Source: Spirochaetota bacterium (GTDB lineage: Bacteria > Spirochaetota > UBA4802 > JAGODF01). Taken from it: 64,000 nucleotides of DNA. Numbering within the stretch: position 1 is the stretch's first letter; every line of letters begins with the position of its first letter. The notes under the pieces were generated by a model. That model did no database searches. It saw only the letters and a list, made by a program, of their open reading frames with translations, and was not told the DNA's origin. This document shows positions 8,276 to 17,311 of the stretch, one piece after another. A program made the position numbers and the translations under genes. The stretch is from contig JARKUF010000010.1 of assembly GCA_029974015.1 (NCBI GenBank), forward strand, positions 1-64,000. Direction: 5' to 3'.

Positions 8276-10532
8276 TGAAGTATTTAATGAGCATCACCTG
8301 GTTGCCGCGTTCATTGTACTTAACGCGGTCGAAGATGTTTTTCGCCATCGTTATGCCACGGCCATGGGAGAGCATCTCACGGTTGGCCCGGTCGGAATCA
8401 TCCCTCAGGATCGCCTCATGGTCGAACCCCGCCCCCTCATCGGTGACGATGTACACTACACGCTCGGAATTAACCGAATATTCGATCTTCACTCTCTTTC
8501 CGGCGGATTTAGGGTCGCTTTGTCGCTCCCTGAGAAATTCCATGTAGTTCCCCTGCGTCACGGCCTGGGTTTTCTCTTCGAAGCCGATGGCGAGGTTCCC
8601 GTGCTCGATGGCGTTGAGCACCACCTCGAATAGGGCTATGCGCACCAGGCCCGCGTCTCTCCGGTCGATGTACGCCGCGAGGTTGCGGGTCATCCGATAG
8701 CTCATCTCCTCGGCAATGTTGATAAAGTTGCCGATGGCGTACTTCTGCGACTCAGAGATGAAGGAGTTTATAAGGGAGTCCTCCAGGATGCTCACGGCCT
8801 TCCCTGTGATCTCGCTTTTCCCGTCCACCAGGATATACTCCAGACGGACCTGCATCTCCTTGGGCTCTGCGCTGTAGGCCGCCTTCATCTGGACTTTAAA
8901 AGAAAGTGGCTCCCGGGATTTAAGAAAGAGCTCCAGCTTCTCCCTGACAATCTGTTTGGAAAACGAAGTCATGGACGGGGACTCGTGCACCAGGTCCATG
9001 AAGTTCATCTTCAGCACCTCGGCGGGCTTGTATTTCAGATGGATGCTTATGGCGCGGTTCATCGTGATGAAATTCAGCTCTTCGTCAAGGGTGAAAATTA
9101 TGTCGTTCGAACCCTCCACGAGGAGCTTGTACTTTTCTTCGGAAATGCCGATGAGCCTGTTAGCTTCCCGGAGGTCGTTCAGGTTCCTCTCTAAATCCTC
9201 ATTTAGGGACTCGACCTTCCCGTGTATGTAGATAAAGCGGTTTGCCAGGACCAGGGCAATGCCAATATTAAAGAAAAAGAACCCGAATTTTGCCAGGGTG
9301 ATCGTAGAGGAGAAGAAGACGGCATCGATGATGTCGAAGGCGGCGCATCCCGCCATGATGATGCATCCTATCAATAAATTCCCCGCCACGGTCTTCACCA
9401 GTGAGGCGCCCAGGGAAGCCCACATCCTTCCCGCCATGGCTCCATCGGCTGCGTACATCTGCTTAGCATTGGCAATGTACGTGCGCCCGACAACGAGGGC
9501 GAGGTAATAAAAAATGGGAACGGCCGCCGTGGCCTGCCAGATTCTCAGGATGTCAATTTCAGTGGAAGGTGGGGCCCCCAGGGTGAAGGCGATAAGGGCG
9601 GCAGAAAACCCCCAGTATATTTTCGTAAAGAGGGTCATCCTCTTCCAGAGAATAGACTCAAGAAAAGACCCCATGAGGGGGACCAGAGTGTACAGGACAA
9701 CAAGCTCCAGAAGTATGAGGATGTCGGTGTCGGCCACGACCGGATACACGTACCTCGTGCGGACGATGTTGTACACAAAAAGCCCCATGGTGAAGAAGCC
9801 GTAGTAAAGGTTAAAAACAGCGGAACGGCGATTGAAATACAGGAATATATGATAGGCGCCAAGAAACAGGTAAATAAAAAGAAGGACGAGGGAACCTATT
9901 TCCTGCGTAAGGGGCTCCAGTTCCTGATACTCCCCCACCAGATAGGGGCCCTTGCGGTAAAAACCCGTATCGGGAAGCGTGGGGTCCCCGACTATTCGAA
10001 AGGCAAGGACATTCTTCCCCTCCCGAAGCAGACAGGGGTTCAGGGGAACCAGTTGTAGCCGCACATTTCTTCCCGAGACGATAGTGCCGTCGGGCGCCTG
10101 ATGCATCTCGCTCTGGACGAGCGTCCCGTTAAGATACACCTCCCAATTGATGCCTACCTGGGCGAGGAAAAGGCCCAGAAGTTTTTCCCGGATGGTCTTT
10201 CCATCGGGAATGTCGAAGGAGGTCACGAAGGTGAAGGGTTCGTCGGCGCACTTTTTAAATGAGAGAAACTTCCTCGTTGGAAGACCGCTTAAAGGAAGCT
10301 CCCTGACACGGAGCGGGAAGAGCCCCTTTGGGGACGGAGACAGGGCAAGCCAGGTTCCATCATCTGCGGGCAGGGAATTCACCCAGGACCGGTCGAAACC
10401 CCGGCGAACATACGTGGCCGATTCCGATAGATCGTACTGAAATGCGGAGAGCTCATCCGGAAGAAGGGCCACGCATACTGCCATGAGCAAAGCAACCAGG
10501 AGAATTCGTCGGGTTTTTTTCATCGATCGCAT
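8250..10532 (-). CDS. 7TM-DISM sensor with PAS domain and RsbW-like ATPase domain
   Basis: Membrane sensor of 760 residues. After a signal peptide (about 1-30) comes an extracytoplasmic jelly-roll-like sensor domain (about 31-205; WEVYLNGTLVQS is typical of DISM extracellular domains), seven membrane helices (about 208-440), a short coiled coil, a PAS domain (about 465-575, SEEKYKLLVEGSNDIIFTLD) and a C-terminal GHKL ATPase (about 620-755). The ATPase has an N-box EVVLNAIEHGN, DEGAGFD and SHGRGITMAKN. No HisKA phospho-acceptor histidine is visible and the ATPase looks like the RsbW/SpoIIAB type, so it may phosphorylate an anti-sigma antagonist rather than a response regulator. A response regulator/PP2C phosphatase at 39680 would be a natural opponent in such a switch. 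A TTGACT-TATAAT promoter lies upstream. Confidence 0.85.
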   Translation of the reverse strand: MRSMKKTRRILLVALLMAVCVALLPDELSAFQYDLSESATYVRRGFDRSWVNSLPADDGTWLALSPSPKGLFPLRVRELPLSGLPTRKFLSFKKCADEPFTFVTSFDIPDGKTIREKLLGLFLAQVGINWEVYLNGTLVQSEMHQAPDGTIVSGRNVRLQLVPLNPCLLREGKNVLAFRIVGDPTLPDTGFYRKGPYLVGEYQELEPLTQEIGSLVLLFIYLFLGAYHIFLYFNRRSAVFNLYYGFFTMGLFVYNIVRTRYVYPVVADTDILILLELVVLYTLVPLMGSFLESILWKRMTLFTKIYWGFSAALIAFTLGAPPSTEIDILRIWQATAAVPIFYYLALVVGRTYIANAKQMYAADGAMAGRMWASLGASLVKTVAGNLLIGCIIMAGCAAFDIIDAVFFSSTITLAKFGFFFFNIGIALVLANRFIYIHGKVESLNEDLERNLNDLREANRLIGISEEKYKLLVEGSNDIIFTLDEELNFITMNRAISIHLKYKPAEVLKMNFMDLVHESPSMTSFSKQIVREKLELFLKSREPLSFKVQMKAAYSAEPKEMQVRLEYILVDGKSEITGKAVSILEDSLINSFISESQKYAIGNFINIAEEMSYRMTRNLAAYIDRRDAGLVRIALFEVVLNAIEHGNLAIGFEEKTQAVTQGNYMEFLRERQSDPKSAGKRVKIEYSVNSERVVYIVTDEGAGFDHEAILRDDSDRANREMLSHGRGITMAKNIFDRVKYNERGNQVMLIKYFRKGPAGPS

Positions 10533-10596
10533 TGTTTCAGCAAACCTTTGGGGACCCTAAGCCCCGGCACGGAGGCACAGCACTCCCTTCACAGTC

Positions 10597-10626
10597 ATTA
10601 TATACGCTCGTGACCGAATTAGTCAA
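10597..10626 (-). promoter_or_regulatory. Sigma-70-type promoter for the 7TM-DISM sensor gene
   Basis: On the minus strand TTGACT (10626-10621) is separated by 18 bp from a perfect TATAAT (10602-10597). This is about 65 bp upstream of the sensor start at 10532 and well placed for its transcription. Confidence 0.6.
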
Positions 10627-10676
10627 TGTATTATCCGTGGAGCATGGCCGGAAAATCCGCTCACAAAATATGTTCG

Positions 10677-12308
10677 TTAGAAAAGACCCGAAATGACGCC
10701 CTTCTCGTCGATATCGATAGACAGGGCCGAGGGCTTTTTCGGAAGGCCCGGCATGGTCATGATCTTACCTGTGTAGGCCACCACGAAACCAGCACCGGCG
10801 GACACCCGTAATGAAGATATAGTGATGGTAAAATCCAGAGGACGCCCCGAAAGGGCCGGGTTGTCCGAAAGGGACGCCGGGGTTTTCGCCATGCAGACCG
10901 GTAAGGCGCCGTATCCCAATGTCTCGATCTGCCGAAGCTGGCGCTCTGCTTCCTGAGTGTATTCCACGCTTCGGGCCCCGTAAATTTTGCGGGCTATGAT
11001 TTCGATTTTGTCCCTGAGAGGGGCCTCCAGGGGATAAAGGGGCGCATAGTTTGAAGAAGTATTACAAAGGCCGGCCACGGCTTCGGCGAGTGGCAGCCCA
11101 CCCTCGCCGCCGGATTCCCTATAATCGGTGATAAAAGCTTCCAGTCCGCGGGACCGACATTCTTTCTGTATTGCGAGGAGGTCCCCGTCGCGGTCTCCCA
11201 GAAATCTGTTGATGGAAATGGCGAAGGGAACGCCGAAGTGCCCGACATTCTCCGCGTGTTTCACCACGTTCTCGATACCATGAAGCGCAAAGGCGCGGGA
11301 AGTCACCACGATGACGGCCGCTGAAGGGGTGAGGCCTCCGTAGCGGCACTTGATATTGAAGAATTTCTCCGCGCCCAGATCGGCGCCGAAGCCCGCCTCG
11401 GTTACAACGAAATCCGCAAGCTTCAGGGCCATCTTCGTCGCTATGATGGTGTTGCATCCGTGTGCAATGTTGGCAAAGGGCCCGCCGTGGACGAAGGCGG
11501 GGACGCCTTCGAAGGACTGTACCAGGTTCGGATTGACGGCGTGTTTTAAAAGGGAGGCCATGGCGCCCTGGACGCCGAGCTCCTTAACCGTAACGGGACG
11601 CCCCAGATGTGTGTAGCCGGCGATGATGTTTCCCAGGCGCTCCTTCAGCTCCTTCAAAGAATTGGAGAGGCAGAGGACCGCCATGACCTCCGAGGACGCG
11701 GTGATATCGAAGCCGTCCTCCCGCATAACGCCATTGGCCCCCTTCCCCTCCAGGCCTACGATAATACTGCGGAGGGTCCTATCATTCATGTCGATAACGC
11801 GGCGCCAGGCGATGTTCCGGGGGTTCAGGGCCGGCTCGTTTCCCTGGTGGATGTGGTTGTCCACAACCGCCGCCAGGAGATTGTGGGCAATTGACACTGC
11901 ATGGATGTCCCCCGTGAGATGGAGGTTAATGTCCTCCATGGGGAGGACCTGGGAATACCCGCCTCCGGCGGCGCCACCCTTCACCCCCATGCAGGGCCCC
12001 AGGGAAGGCTCCCGCACGGCGATCATGGTTTTCCTGCCGGTCTTCGAAAGGGCCTGGGCAAGGCCGATGGTGGTGGTGGTCTTCCCCTCCCCTGCCGCCG
12101 TGGGCGTCATGGCCGTCACGAGAATGAGCTTTCCGTCGGTGCGCTCCTTCAGCCTTTCAAAGAGGTCCGTAGAAACTTTCGCGATATGCCTCCCGAAGAA
12201 AAACACCTCATCGTCCAGGAGCCCCAGCTCCCCGGCAATCTCCCTCGCGGGACGCATAAGCGCTTCACGCGCCATTTCACTGTCTGATCTCACTGACCTT
12301 CCGTCCAT
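10677..12308 (-). CDS. fhs: Formate-tetrahydrofolate ligase
   Basis: Makes 10-formyl-tetrahydrofolate from formate, ATP and THF, feeding one-carbon metabolism. The P-loop-like TPTAAGEGKTTTTIGL (about residues 70-85) is the family signature. Further on, EPSLGPCMGVKGGAAGGG, DINLHLTGDIHA and HGGPFANIAHGCN are all characteristic. About 543 residues is close to the normal length. The start is uncertain: ATG 12308 and TTG 12314 both lack a good ribosome-binding site, and an internal ATG a few codons on is possible. It is the last gene of a minus-strand group led by the GerMN gene, with an 86-bp gap from the double-ACT gene that contains a short tandem repeat. Confidence 0.95.
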   Translation of the reverse strand: MDGRSVRSDSEMAREALMRPAREIAGELGLLDDEVFFFGRHIAKVSTDLFERLKERTDGKLILVTAMTPTAAGEGKTTTTIGLAQALSKTGRKTMIAVREPSLGPCMGVKGGAAGGGYSQVLPMEDINLHLTGDIHAVSIAHNLLAAVVDNHIHQGNEPALNPRNIAWRRVIDMNDRTLRSIIVGLEGKGANGVMREDGFDITASSEVMAVLCLSNSLKELKERLGNIIAGYTHLGRPVTVKELGVQGAMASLLKHAVNPNLVQSFEGVPAFVHGGPFANIAHGCNTIIATKMALKLADFVVTEAGFGADLGAEKFFNIKCRYGGLTPSAAVIVVTSRAFALHGIENVVKHAENVGHFGVPFAISINRFLGDRDGDLLAIQKECRSRGLEAFITDYRESGGEGGLPLAEAVAGLCNTSSNYAPLYPLEAPLRDKIEIIARKIYGARSVEYTQEAERQLRQIETLGYGALPVCMAKTPASLSDNPALSGRPLDFTITISSLRVSAGAGFVVAYTGKIMTMPGLPKKPSALSIDIDEKGVISGLF

Positions 12309-12316
12309 GTACAATA

Positions 12317-12345
12317 GAATTTCGAGAATTTCGAGAATTTCGCCG
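12317..12345 (-). repeat. Tandem 9-bp repeat upstream of fhs
   Basis: The unit AATTTCGAG (plus-strand reading) is repeated two and a half times immediately before the fhs start. On the coding strand this reads as iterated CTCGAAATT just where a ribosome-binding site would be expected. It could be a regulator site or a slippage-prone repeat; nothing more can be said from sequence. Confidence 0.5.
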
Positions 12346-12400
12346 CGGCATTCCCAAAGGCCGGCTGCTTTTTCCTCCGGGAGCGCCGGAATGACGTTTC

Positions 12401-13561
12401 CTACAATATCGGGGGGCCGAAGAAACCCAAAAGCCCCATCACATTTTCCTTAGAGATGATGCGCTGATTGTAATAATCGAGAATCATCTTCATGCCGACA
12501 GATACGCCGATTCCCGGCGTCTCGAAGTCGCCGTTGAGTCCGTCTTTGATGCGCGTAACGTCCTCTTCCTCCACCTCTTCGCCCTCCATGACGGACTTCA
12601 CAAGAGAGTCCCGGTATCCGGGAATGAAGAACGCCTCGTCGATATCGCTGGTGAGGGTTTTTCTGTCGTCGTTCACCACGAGAGGACACCCGAAGGCGAA
12701 CCTTATGTCCAGAAGCTCCCTCAGATGGTCCGTGAAGGGAGTGAAGGCGTTCGCCGCCAGGACGTTCCTATATCCCATGGTCTTCAGCGTCTGGAGGAGC
12801 TCCATGGTGGACGGCGACGGCTCGGTTGACTTTATCACCGACAGGACGAGGTCCTCGGGGAGCCCCTCGACGAGGGAGGCGGCCTTTCGCATCGACGCGA
12901 AAACATCGCCAGCGGGATATGCGGACCCCATCTCCCCCCTGCTTATTCCGCAGAAACCCATGATTTCCTCCATCTCGGCCCGCCGCATCATGGAGGCTGC
13001 GTAATCGAAGACAATGATGCGTTTCTTCTTGTTAAAGACGTCCTTGACCTGGAACATCGTCGAAATCATGAGCTTTTCCATGGTCTCCCGGAGGACACCC
13101 CTGAGGTTTTCAACGGGGACCGTACAGAGGCCCACGTCCACAAGGAGCTCCATGAGGAAGACCCCCTCCCGGGCCACCATCTGGGAGAATTCAATATTGA
13201 TGGAATACCGCTTCAGTCCCTCGGAGATGGCGGCGATGATGCCTGGCCTATCATAACCCAGAAGCACCAGGAGGATATTGGTTTTCCTGGGTCGGCGCGC
13301 CACGGGAAGGTATTTGTCCACAAGAAGGGTGAGCCCTGTTTCGGAGGATATTTTTTCCACGAGGCCCTTAAACTCCTCACCGCTCAACTCGGAAGCGGCG
13401 AGGTCCGCCACGAGATACACGGTGAAGAGGCCATGCATCACGTCCTGGCGCAGGTCTACGATGTTACCCTTCGCCGCGGCGATGGGGGCGGCAATCCTTT
13501 CCACCAGGCCGATGGAGTCGGCGCCCATTCCGTGGACAACATATAGTTTCTGGTTGGCCAT
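12401..13561 (-). CDS. Double-ACT protein with degenerate SerB-like HAD domain
   Basis: 386 residues with the architecture of ACT-containing phosphoserine phosphatase: two ACT domains (about 1-85 and 93-175) and a HAD region (about 180-386). However, catalytic motif I, DMDST in SerB, reads D186-Y-A-A-S: the nucleophilic Asp remains while the second, acid/base Asp is Ala. The motif II region reads AANAFTPF instead of SGGFT, and the late acidic GDGxND motif is not recognisable although the flanking GIGVSVG and the C-terminus still align by eye. It is therefore probably not a phosphatase but an amino-acid-sensing relative. It starts at an ATG behind a strong AGGAGGAACC site and sits between a CYTH gene and fhs, suggesting a link between serine/glycine and one-carbon metabolism. 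Confidence 0.75.
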   Translation of the reverse strand: MANQKLYVVHGMGADSIGLVERIAAPIAAAKGNIVDLRQDVMHGLFTVYLVADLAASELSGEEFKGLVEKISSETGLTLLVDKYLPVARRPRKTNILLVLLGYDRPGIIAAISEGLKRYSINIEFSQMVAREGVFLMELLVDVGLCTVPVENLRGVLRETMEKLMISTMFQVKDVFNKKKRIIVFDYAASMMRRAEMEEIMGFCGISRGEMGSAYPAGDVFASMRKAASLVEGLPEDLVLSVIKSTEPSPSTMELLQTLKTMGYRNVLAANAFTPFTDHLRELLDIRFAFGCPLVVNDDRKTLTSDIDEAFFIPGYRDSLVKSVMEGEEVEEEDVTRIKDGLNGDFETPGIGVSVGMKMILDYYNQRIISKENVMGLLGFFGPPIL

Positions 13562-13598
13562 GGTTCCTCCTGATGTATCTTATTTATCCCGGGGCCGC

Positions 13599-14132
13599 TC
13601 ACCGGCCCCGGCCGTCTTCGTTTAAAAGCAAAAGCTCAAGATATGACCTTCTCTCGAAATCGCGAAGGCCAAGCACTTCGGCGAGGGCGAAGAGCTCCGC
13701 TTCGACGGGCCCCCGATCCTCCCCGATCTTTTCAATTTCGGCAAAATCTCCCAGGCCCGCGACCCGGTCAAGGCACACCGTAATATCACCCAGGCGATAC
13801 ATCTTCCTCTCCTTTTCCACGGCCCGCACTTTATGGAATCCGAGCCTGTCGAGGACCTCCCCCATGAGGCCTGCGTCGCCTATCTCAACCTCCGCCTCGA
13901 AGCGGGTTTTGCTTCGTCCTTCCAGCTTCGGCCCCTTGTAGGTAAGGGCGCAGTACTCCCCGGCGGAGCGGACGCGAAAAGCCTCATCTGTGATGGCGAA
14001 GTCCCGGGAAGGGTGATTGTAGTAGAGGTCCCTTTCCCGGCGAATCCCTTCGGAAACGGCACCCATATCTATGAGCTTTCTTTCCAGGGACACCATGTCG
14101 GCGCACCGGGCCTTGATTTCTATCTCAAGCAT
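13599..14132 (-). CDS. CYTH-domain protein (class IV adenylate cyclase/triphosphatase type)
   Basis: 177 residues forming a single CYTH triphosphate tunnel. The signature ExExK is present as EIEIK (residues 3-7), and alternating charged strands follow (EAEVEIGD, CLDRVAGLGDFAEIEKIG) as in CyaB. Members hydrolyse triphosphates such as tripolyphosphate or thiamine triphosphate, or make cAMP; sequence alone does not decide. The start lies 2 bp after the stop of the GerMN gene, so the two are translationally close. The double-ACT gene follows after 37 bp in the same direction. Confidence 0.8.
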   Translation of the reverse strand: MLEIEIKARCADMVSLERKLIDMGAVSEGIRRERDLYYNHPSRDFAITDEAFRVRSAGEYCALTYKGPKLEGRSKTRFEAEVEIGDAGLMGEVLDRLGFHKVRAVEKERKMYRLGDITVCLDRVAGLGDFAEIEKIGEDRGPVEAELFALAEVLGLRDFERRSYLELLLLNEDGRGR

Positions 14133-14134
14133 GG

Positions 14135-14902
14135 CTACTGCCTCCGATGGAGCGGGCCTCCAATGGAAAGCCCATCCGCACCCAGTGACTGGCGTCGTCT
14201 GCCGTTGACCTTAATCAGTACGCTGTCAACCCCGCTGAGTTCCGTGGCGGTGAAAACAATCTGGTCGAGCCTGCCGATGAGGATGCTTCCGGCAGCGTTC
14301 TGCTCTATGGCGCCGTTAAAGTCGATTTCGGCAACGCGGTTGTTCACCGACACTCCCCGGACCCGAAGCGTTTCCGGCACGGCGCTCACCAGGCCCCGGC
14401 GCTTCTCCGACGCCGTGGGCCCCTTGATGAGCTCTTCCATGGCCTGACGGACAGTCACCTCGCCGCGGAAGGTCCTGAGGACCGGGGCCATGATAATGCG
14501 CTCCGTACGCTCATCGATATGGATAAAATACACCTTCACCTGCCGGGCAGGCGCGGCGGTTTCTTTTTTTTCGACATCGTCTTTCTTCACGCCGGGGACC
14601 GCGTCGCGCCGCTCTTCTTTGCGGACCTCCTGAAGGCCGCGGACTTCCTTTTCCACGGCGGGGCGGCCCCCTTCGCCGCTTCGCTTCCCTTCCCGGTCGC
14701 CAAAAAAGAGGGCGTTTGCAAGAAAAATGACGGCCGCCAAAAGGGCCATGATCACCAGAAGATAGATGGGACTTCGCGAGGTCCGGGATGGGGCCGGGGC
14801 AGCGCGTGGAGGCGACTTCGCCGCCTTTTTTTTCGGCGCGGCGCTCTTCTTTTTTGCGGCGGGTTTTTTCCCCGACGCGCCCTTTCCTCTGGTTCCTGCC
14901 AT
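14135..14902 (-). CDS. GerMN-domain membrane-anchored protein
   Basis: 255 residues. The N-terminal tail is extremely rich in Lys, Ala and Pro (1-40), followed by one membrane helix (about 44-67, IYLLVIMALLAAVIFLANAL). A charged linker and a GerMN domain (about 120-240: VKVYFIHIDERTERII, TVRQAMEELIKGPT, VNNRVAEIDFNGAI) complete it. GerMN domains occur in spore germination and cell-envelope lipoproteins, here facing the periplasm if the Lys-rich tail is cytosolic. No spore genes are nearby, so an envelope role is more likely. It is the first gene of the minus-strand group running through the CYTH, double-ACT and fhs genes, and is divergent from aroE. Confidence 0.75.
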   Translation of the reverse strand: MAGTRGKGASGKKPAAKKKSAAPKKKAAKSPPRAAPAPSRTSRSPIYLLVIMALLAAVIFLANALFFGDREGKRSGEGGRPAVEKEVRGLQEVRKEERRDAVPGVKKDDVEKKETAAPARQVKVYFIHIDERTERIIMAPVLRTFRGEVTVRQAMEELIKGPTASEKRRGLVSAVPETLRVRGVSVNNRVAEIDFNGAIEQNAAGSILIGRLDQIVFTATELSGVDSVLIKVNGRRRQSLGADGLSIGGPLHRRQ

Positions 14903-15062
14903 GATTTCTATGCTATTTCACCCGGTAAGGAAAAAATTCCTTGCCATACAGCAAATCCCGGGACGAGATATGCGCGCATCGCGGGCCGGCGGCCGCCCGG
15001 GTCACGGGGAACGCTACAGCCGTGCGCCCACGAGGTCAAATCATTTTTAAGCGGGGAGCATC

Positions 15063-15911
15063 ATGGGTGATATCGACACCGCCACCGGGCTTTACTGCAT
15101 TTTCGGCGACCCTGTGGCCCATTCCCTTTCACCTGCCATGCAAAATGCCGCCTTCCGTGAAACCGGCATCAACGCGGTCTACCTCGCCTTCCGGCCCGCA
15201 AGTTTGACGGGGGCCCTTGAGGCGATGCGCAGCCTGCCGGTCCGCGGCGCCAGCGTCACCATCCCCTATAAGAGTGAAATAATCGGCCTCCTGGACGAGG
15301 TCGACCCCCTCGCCGCGGACATCGGCGCGGTGAACACGCTCCTCAACCGGGATGGCCGCATCACCGGCTACAACACCGACGGAAGCGGGGCCCTGGAGGC
15401 CCTGCGGCTTTCTGGAGCGCATATCCCCGGCAGTAAAACCCTGGTCCTGGGCAATGGCGGCTCAGCCCGTGCCATCGCCTTCACCCTCATCGCGGAAGGG
15501 GGGCGTGTCATCATCGCGGGGCGCAACCCAAAACGCTATCTTCCCCTGGTGGAAGAGCTCCGCCGCAGGGACCCGGGAACGGAAGCGGCGGCCCTCGGGG
15601 AGCTTTCAACTCGCGGAATGGAAGAGGTTGATATCGTCATCAACACCACCTCGGTGGGCATGGCGCCCGACACTGCGGCGATGCCAATTTCCGGGGAGCT
15701 CCTATTGCCCCGACACACAGTCTTTGACATAGTTTACGCTCCACATGTCACGGCCCTCATCGCGGCGGCGCGGGAACGGGGGTGCGCAGTGGTGTACGGA
15801 CGCGACATGCTCCTTCACCAGGGGGCCCGCCAGTTCGAAATCTGGACCGGCCGCCGTGCCCCGGTGGACGCCATGAGCGCCGCGCTGGACAAAGCGATGG
15901 GCGCGAGATGA
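15063..15911 (+). CDS. aroE: Shikimate dehydrogenase
   Basis: NADP-dependent reduction of 3-dehydroshikimate to shikimate in aromatic amino acid synthesis. 282 residues, normal length. The substrate-binding HSLSPAMQNAAF (20-31), the catalytic lysine K70 in GASVTIPYK, the dinucleotide loop LGNGGSARAIA, and NTTSVGM near the C-terminal part are all present. The start follows GGGGAG with good spacing. Its TGA overlaps the folC ATG (ATGA), indicating translational coupling. Confidence 0.95.
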   Translation: MGDIDTATGLYCIFGDPVAHSLSPAMQNAAFRETGINAVYLAFRPASLTGALEAMRSLPVRGASVTIPYKSEIIGLLDEVDPLAADIGAVNTLLNRDGRITGYNTDGSGALEALRLSGAHIPGSKTLVLGNGGSARAIAFTLIAEGGRVIIAGRNPKRYLPLVEELRRRDPGTEAAALGELSTRGMEEVDIVINTTSVGMAPDTAAMPISGELLLPRHTVFDIVYAPHVTALIAAARERGCAVVYGRDMLLHQGARQFEIWTGRRAPVDAMSAALDKAMGAR

Positions 15912-17215
15912 CGACCCGGCGCTCCCTCGACTCCCTCATCGACAATGAGAACAGGGCCGTCTTCGGCGACTACTCCCCGGAGCACATCGCGGCCCTCCTT
16001 GAGATATTCGGAAACCCTCACCGCGCGCTTTCCTGCGTCCACATCGCGGGAACTAATGGCAAGGGCTCCACGGCCCACTACCTTCACAGCATCCTCACTG
16101 CGGCGGGAAAGAAAACAGGGCTCTACACTTCTCCGCATCTCGAAACGCTAAGAGAGCGTGTCCGCATCGGCGACGCCATGATATCGGAAGATGAGCTGGA
16201 CCGCCTCAGCGGGGAGCTTTTCGATGCCCTTGAAAGCCGGTCCGGACTGCGGCCAACCTGGTTTGACGCCCTCACCCTCATCGCCTTCAGATACTTCCAC
16301 GAAAAGAACGTGGAATACGCCGTCATCGAAACCGGCCTCGGGGGACGGCTCGACTCGACCAATGTCATTATGCCCCTGGTTTCAATCATCACATCTGTGG
16401 GCCTTGACCACATGGCGGTCCTGGGAAACAGCATAACGGAAATCGCCCGGGAGAAATCGGGAATCATCAAACCCGGCATCACCGTCGTCACGGCATGCCG
16501 CGGCGAGGCCCTGAAAGTGGTGGAGGCTGCGGCCATGGAACGTTCGGCCCCCCTCCTCATTGAAGGTAGGGACTTCTCGACCCGGGACCGTGGAACCACG
16601 GCGGCGGGCAGGCGGCGATTCGATTTCGAAATCGAGGCCCCCGGCGCGGCCCCACTCATCATCCCCGACATGGAGATTCCACAGACGCTTCCGGTCCAGA
16701 GGACAAACGCGTCCCTGGCCCTGGCGGCGGCCCACCTTCTTCTTTCAAAGGCCGTCCCGCCGCCGGAGGCGGTATTTCGAAAGGGGGTCGGCAGGGCCTC
16801 GATACCCGGGCGTTTTGAAAAACTCGCGAACGCCCCCAAAGTTTACTTCGACCCGGCGCACAACCCCGACGCCCTTGAGGGAGTCATCGACCATCTCAGG
16901 AGGGAGCATCCCGGGGCGAGGATATCGGCTGTCCTTCATTTCATGGCGGACAAGGATGTGAAGGCAATGCTGGGACTGTTGCAAAACAAATTGACAGATA
17001 GCATCTATTATGTTAAGATACCGGGGGTGAGGGACTACGTGCACGAAACGGGGAACGAGGGAGGCGCGGCAATGAAGGCCGTCGAAAGCTCCCACGCTCT
17101 GGCCCGGGAGCTCGCGGCCGTCGGCACTATTGACGTGGTGCTATTCACAGGATCGTTCCGGCTGTACGGCACTGCGAAGGAAACGGTGCGACTGTTGAGG
17201 TCCCCGGGACAATAG
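15908..17215 (+). CDS. folC: Folylpolyglutamate synthase/dihydrofolate synthase
   Basis: Mur-ligase-family enzyme of 435 residues that adds glutamate to dihydropteroate or folates. The ATP-binding GTNGKGST (48-55) is followed by YTSPHLETLRERVRI, ETGLGGRLDSTN, and the C-terminal FDPAHNPDALEGV motif. The start is the ATG that overlaps the aroE stop; a longer in-frame version would lie inside aroE. Its presence between aroE and the fhs group fits a folate-rich neighbourhood. One or both of the DHFS and FPGS activities are possible. Confidence 0.93.
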   Translation: MTTRRSLDSLIDNENRAVFGDYSPEHIAALLEIFGNPHRALSCVHIAGTNGKGSTAHYLHSILTAAGKKTGLYTSPHLETLRERVRIGDAMISEDELDRLSGELFDALESRSGLRPTWFDALTLIAFRYFHEKNVEYAVIETGLGGRLDSTNVIMPLVSIITSVGLDHMAVLGNSITEIAREKSGIIKPGITVVTACRGEALKVVEAAAMERSAPLLIEGRDFSTRDRGTTAAGRRRFDFEIEAPGAAPLIIPDMEIPQTLPVQRTNASLALAAAHLLLSKAVPPPEAVFRKGVGRASIPGRFEKLANAPKVYFDPAHNPDALEGVIDHLRREHPGARISAVLHFMADKDVKAMLGLLQNKLTDSIYYVKIPGVRDYVHETGNEGGAAMKAVESSHALARELAAVGTIDVVLFTGSFRLYGTAKETVRLLRSPGQ

Positions 17216-17311
17216 CACTGGCAGAGTACTCGCGGCGCAAACCCGCGGAACGGGCCATCGCCTTCAGGGGATGCCCCCCGGTTTTTATATCCATATCCGG
17301 ATGATGACATA

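Noticed and set aside
8250-10532. Classical histidine kinase annotation
   Set aside because: No HisKA-type His motif; the ATPase resembles RsbW/SpoIIAB.
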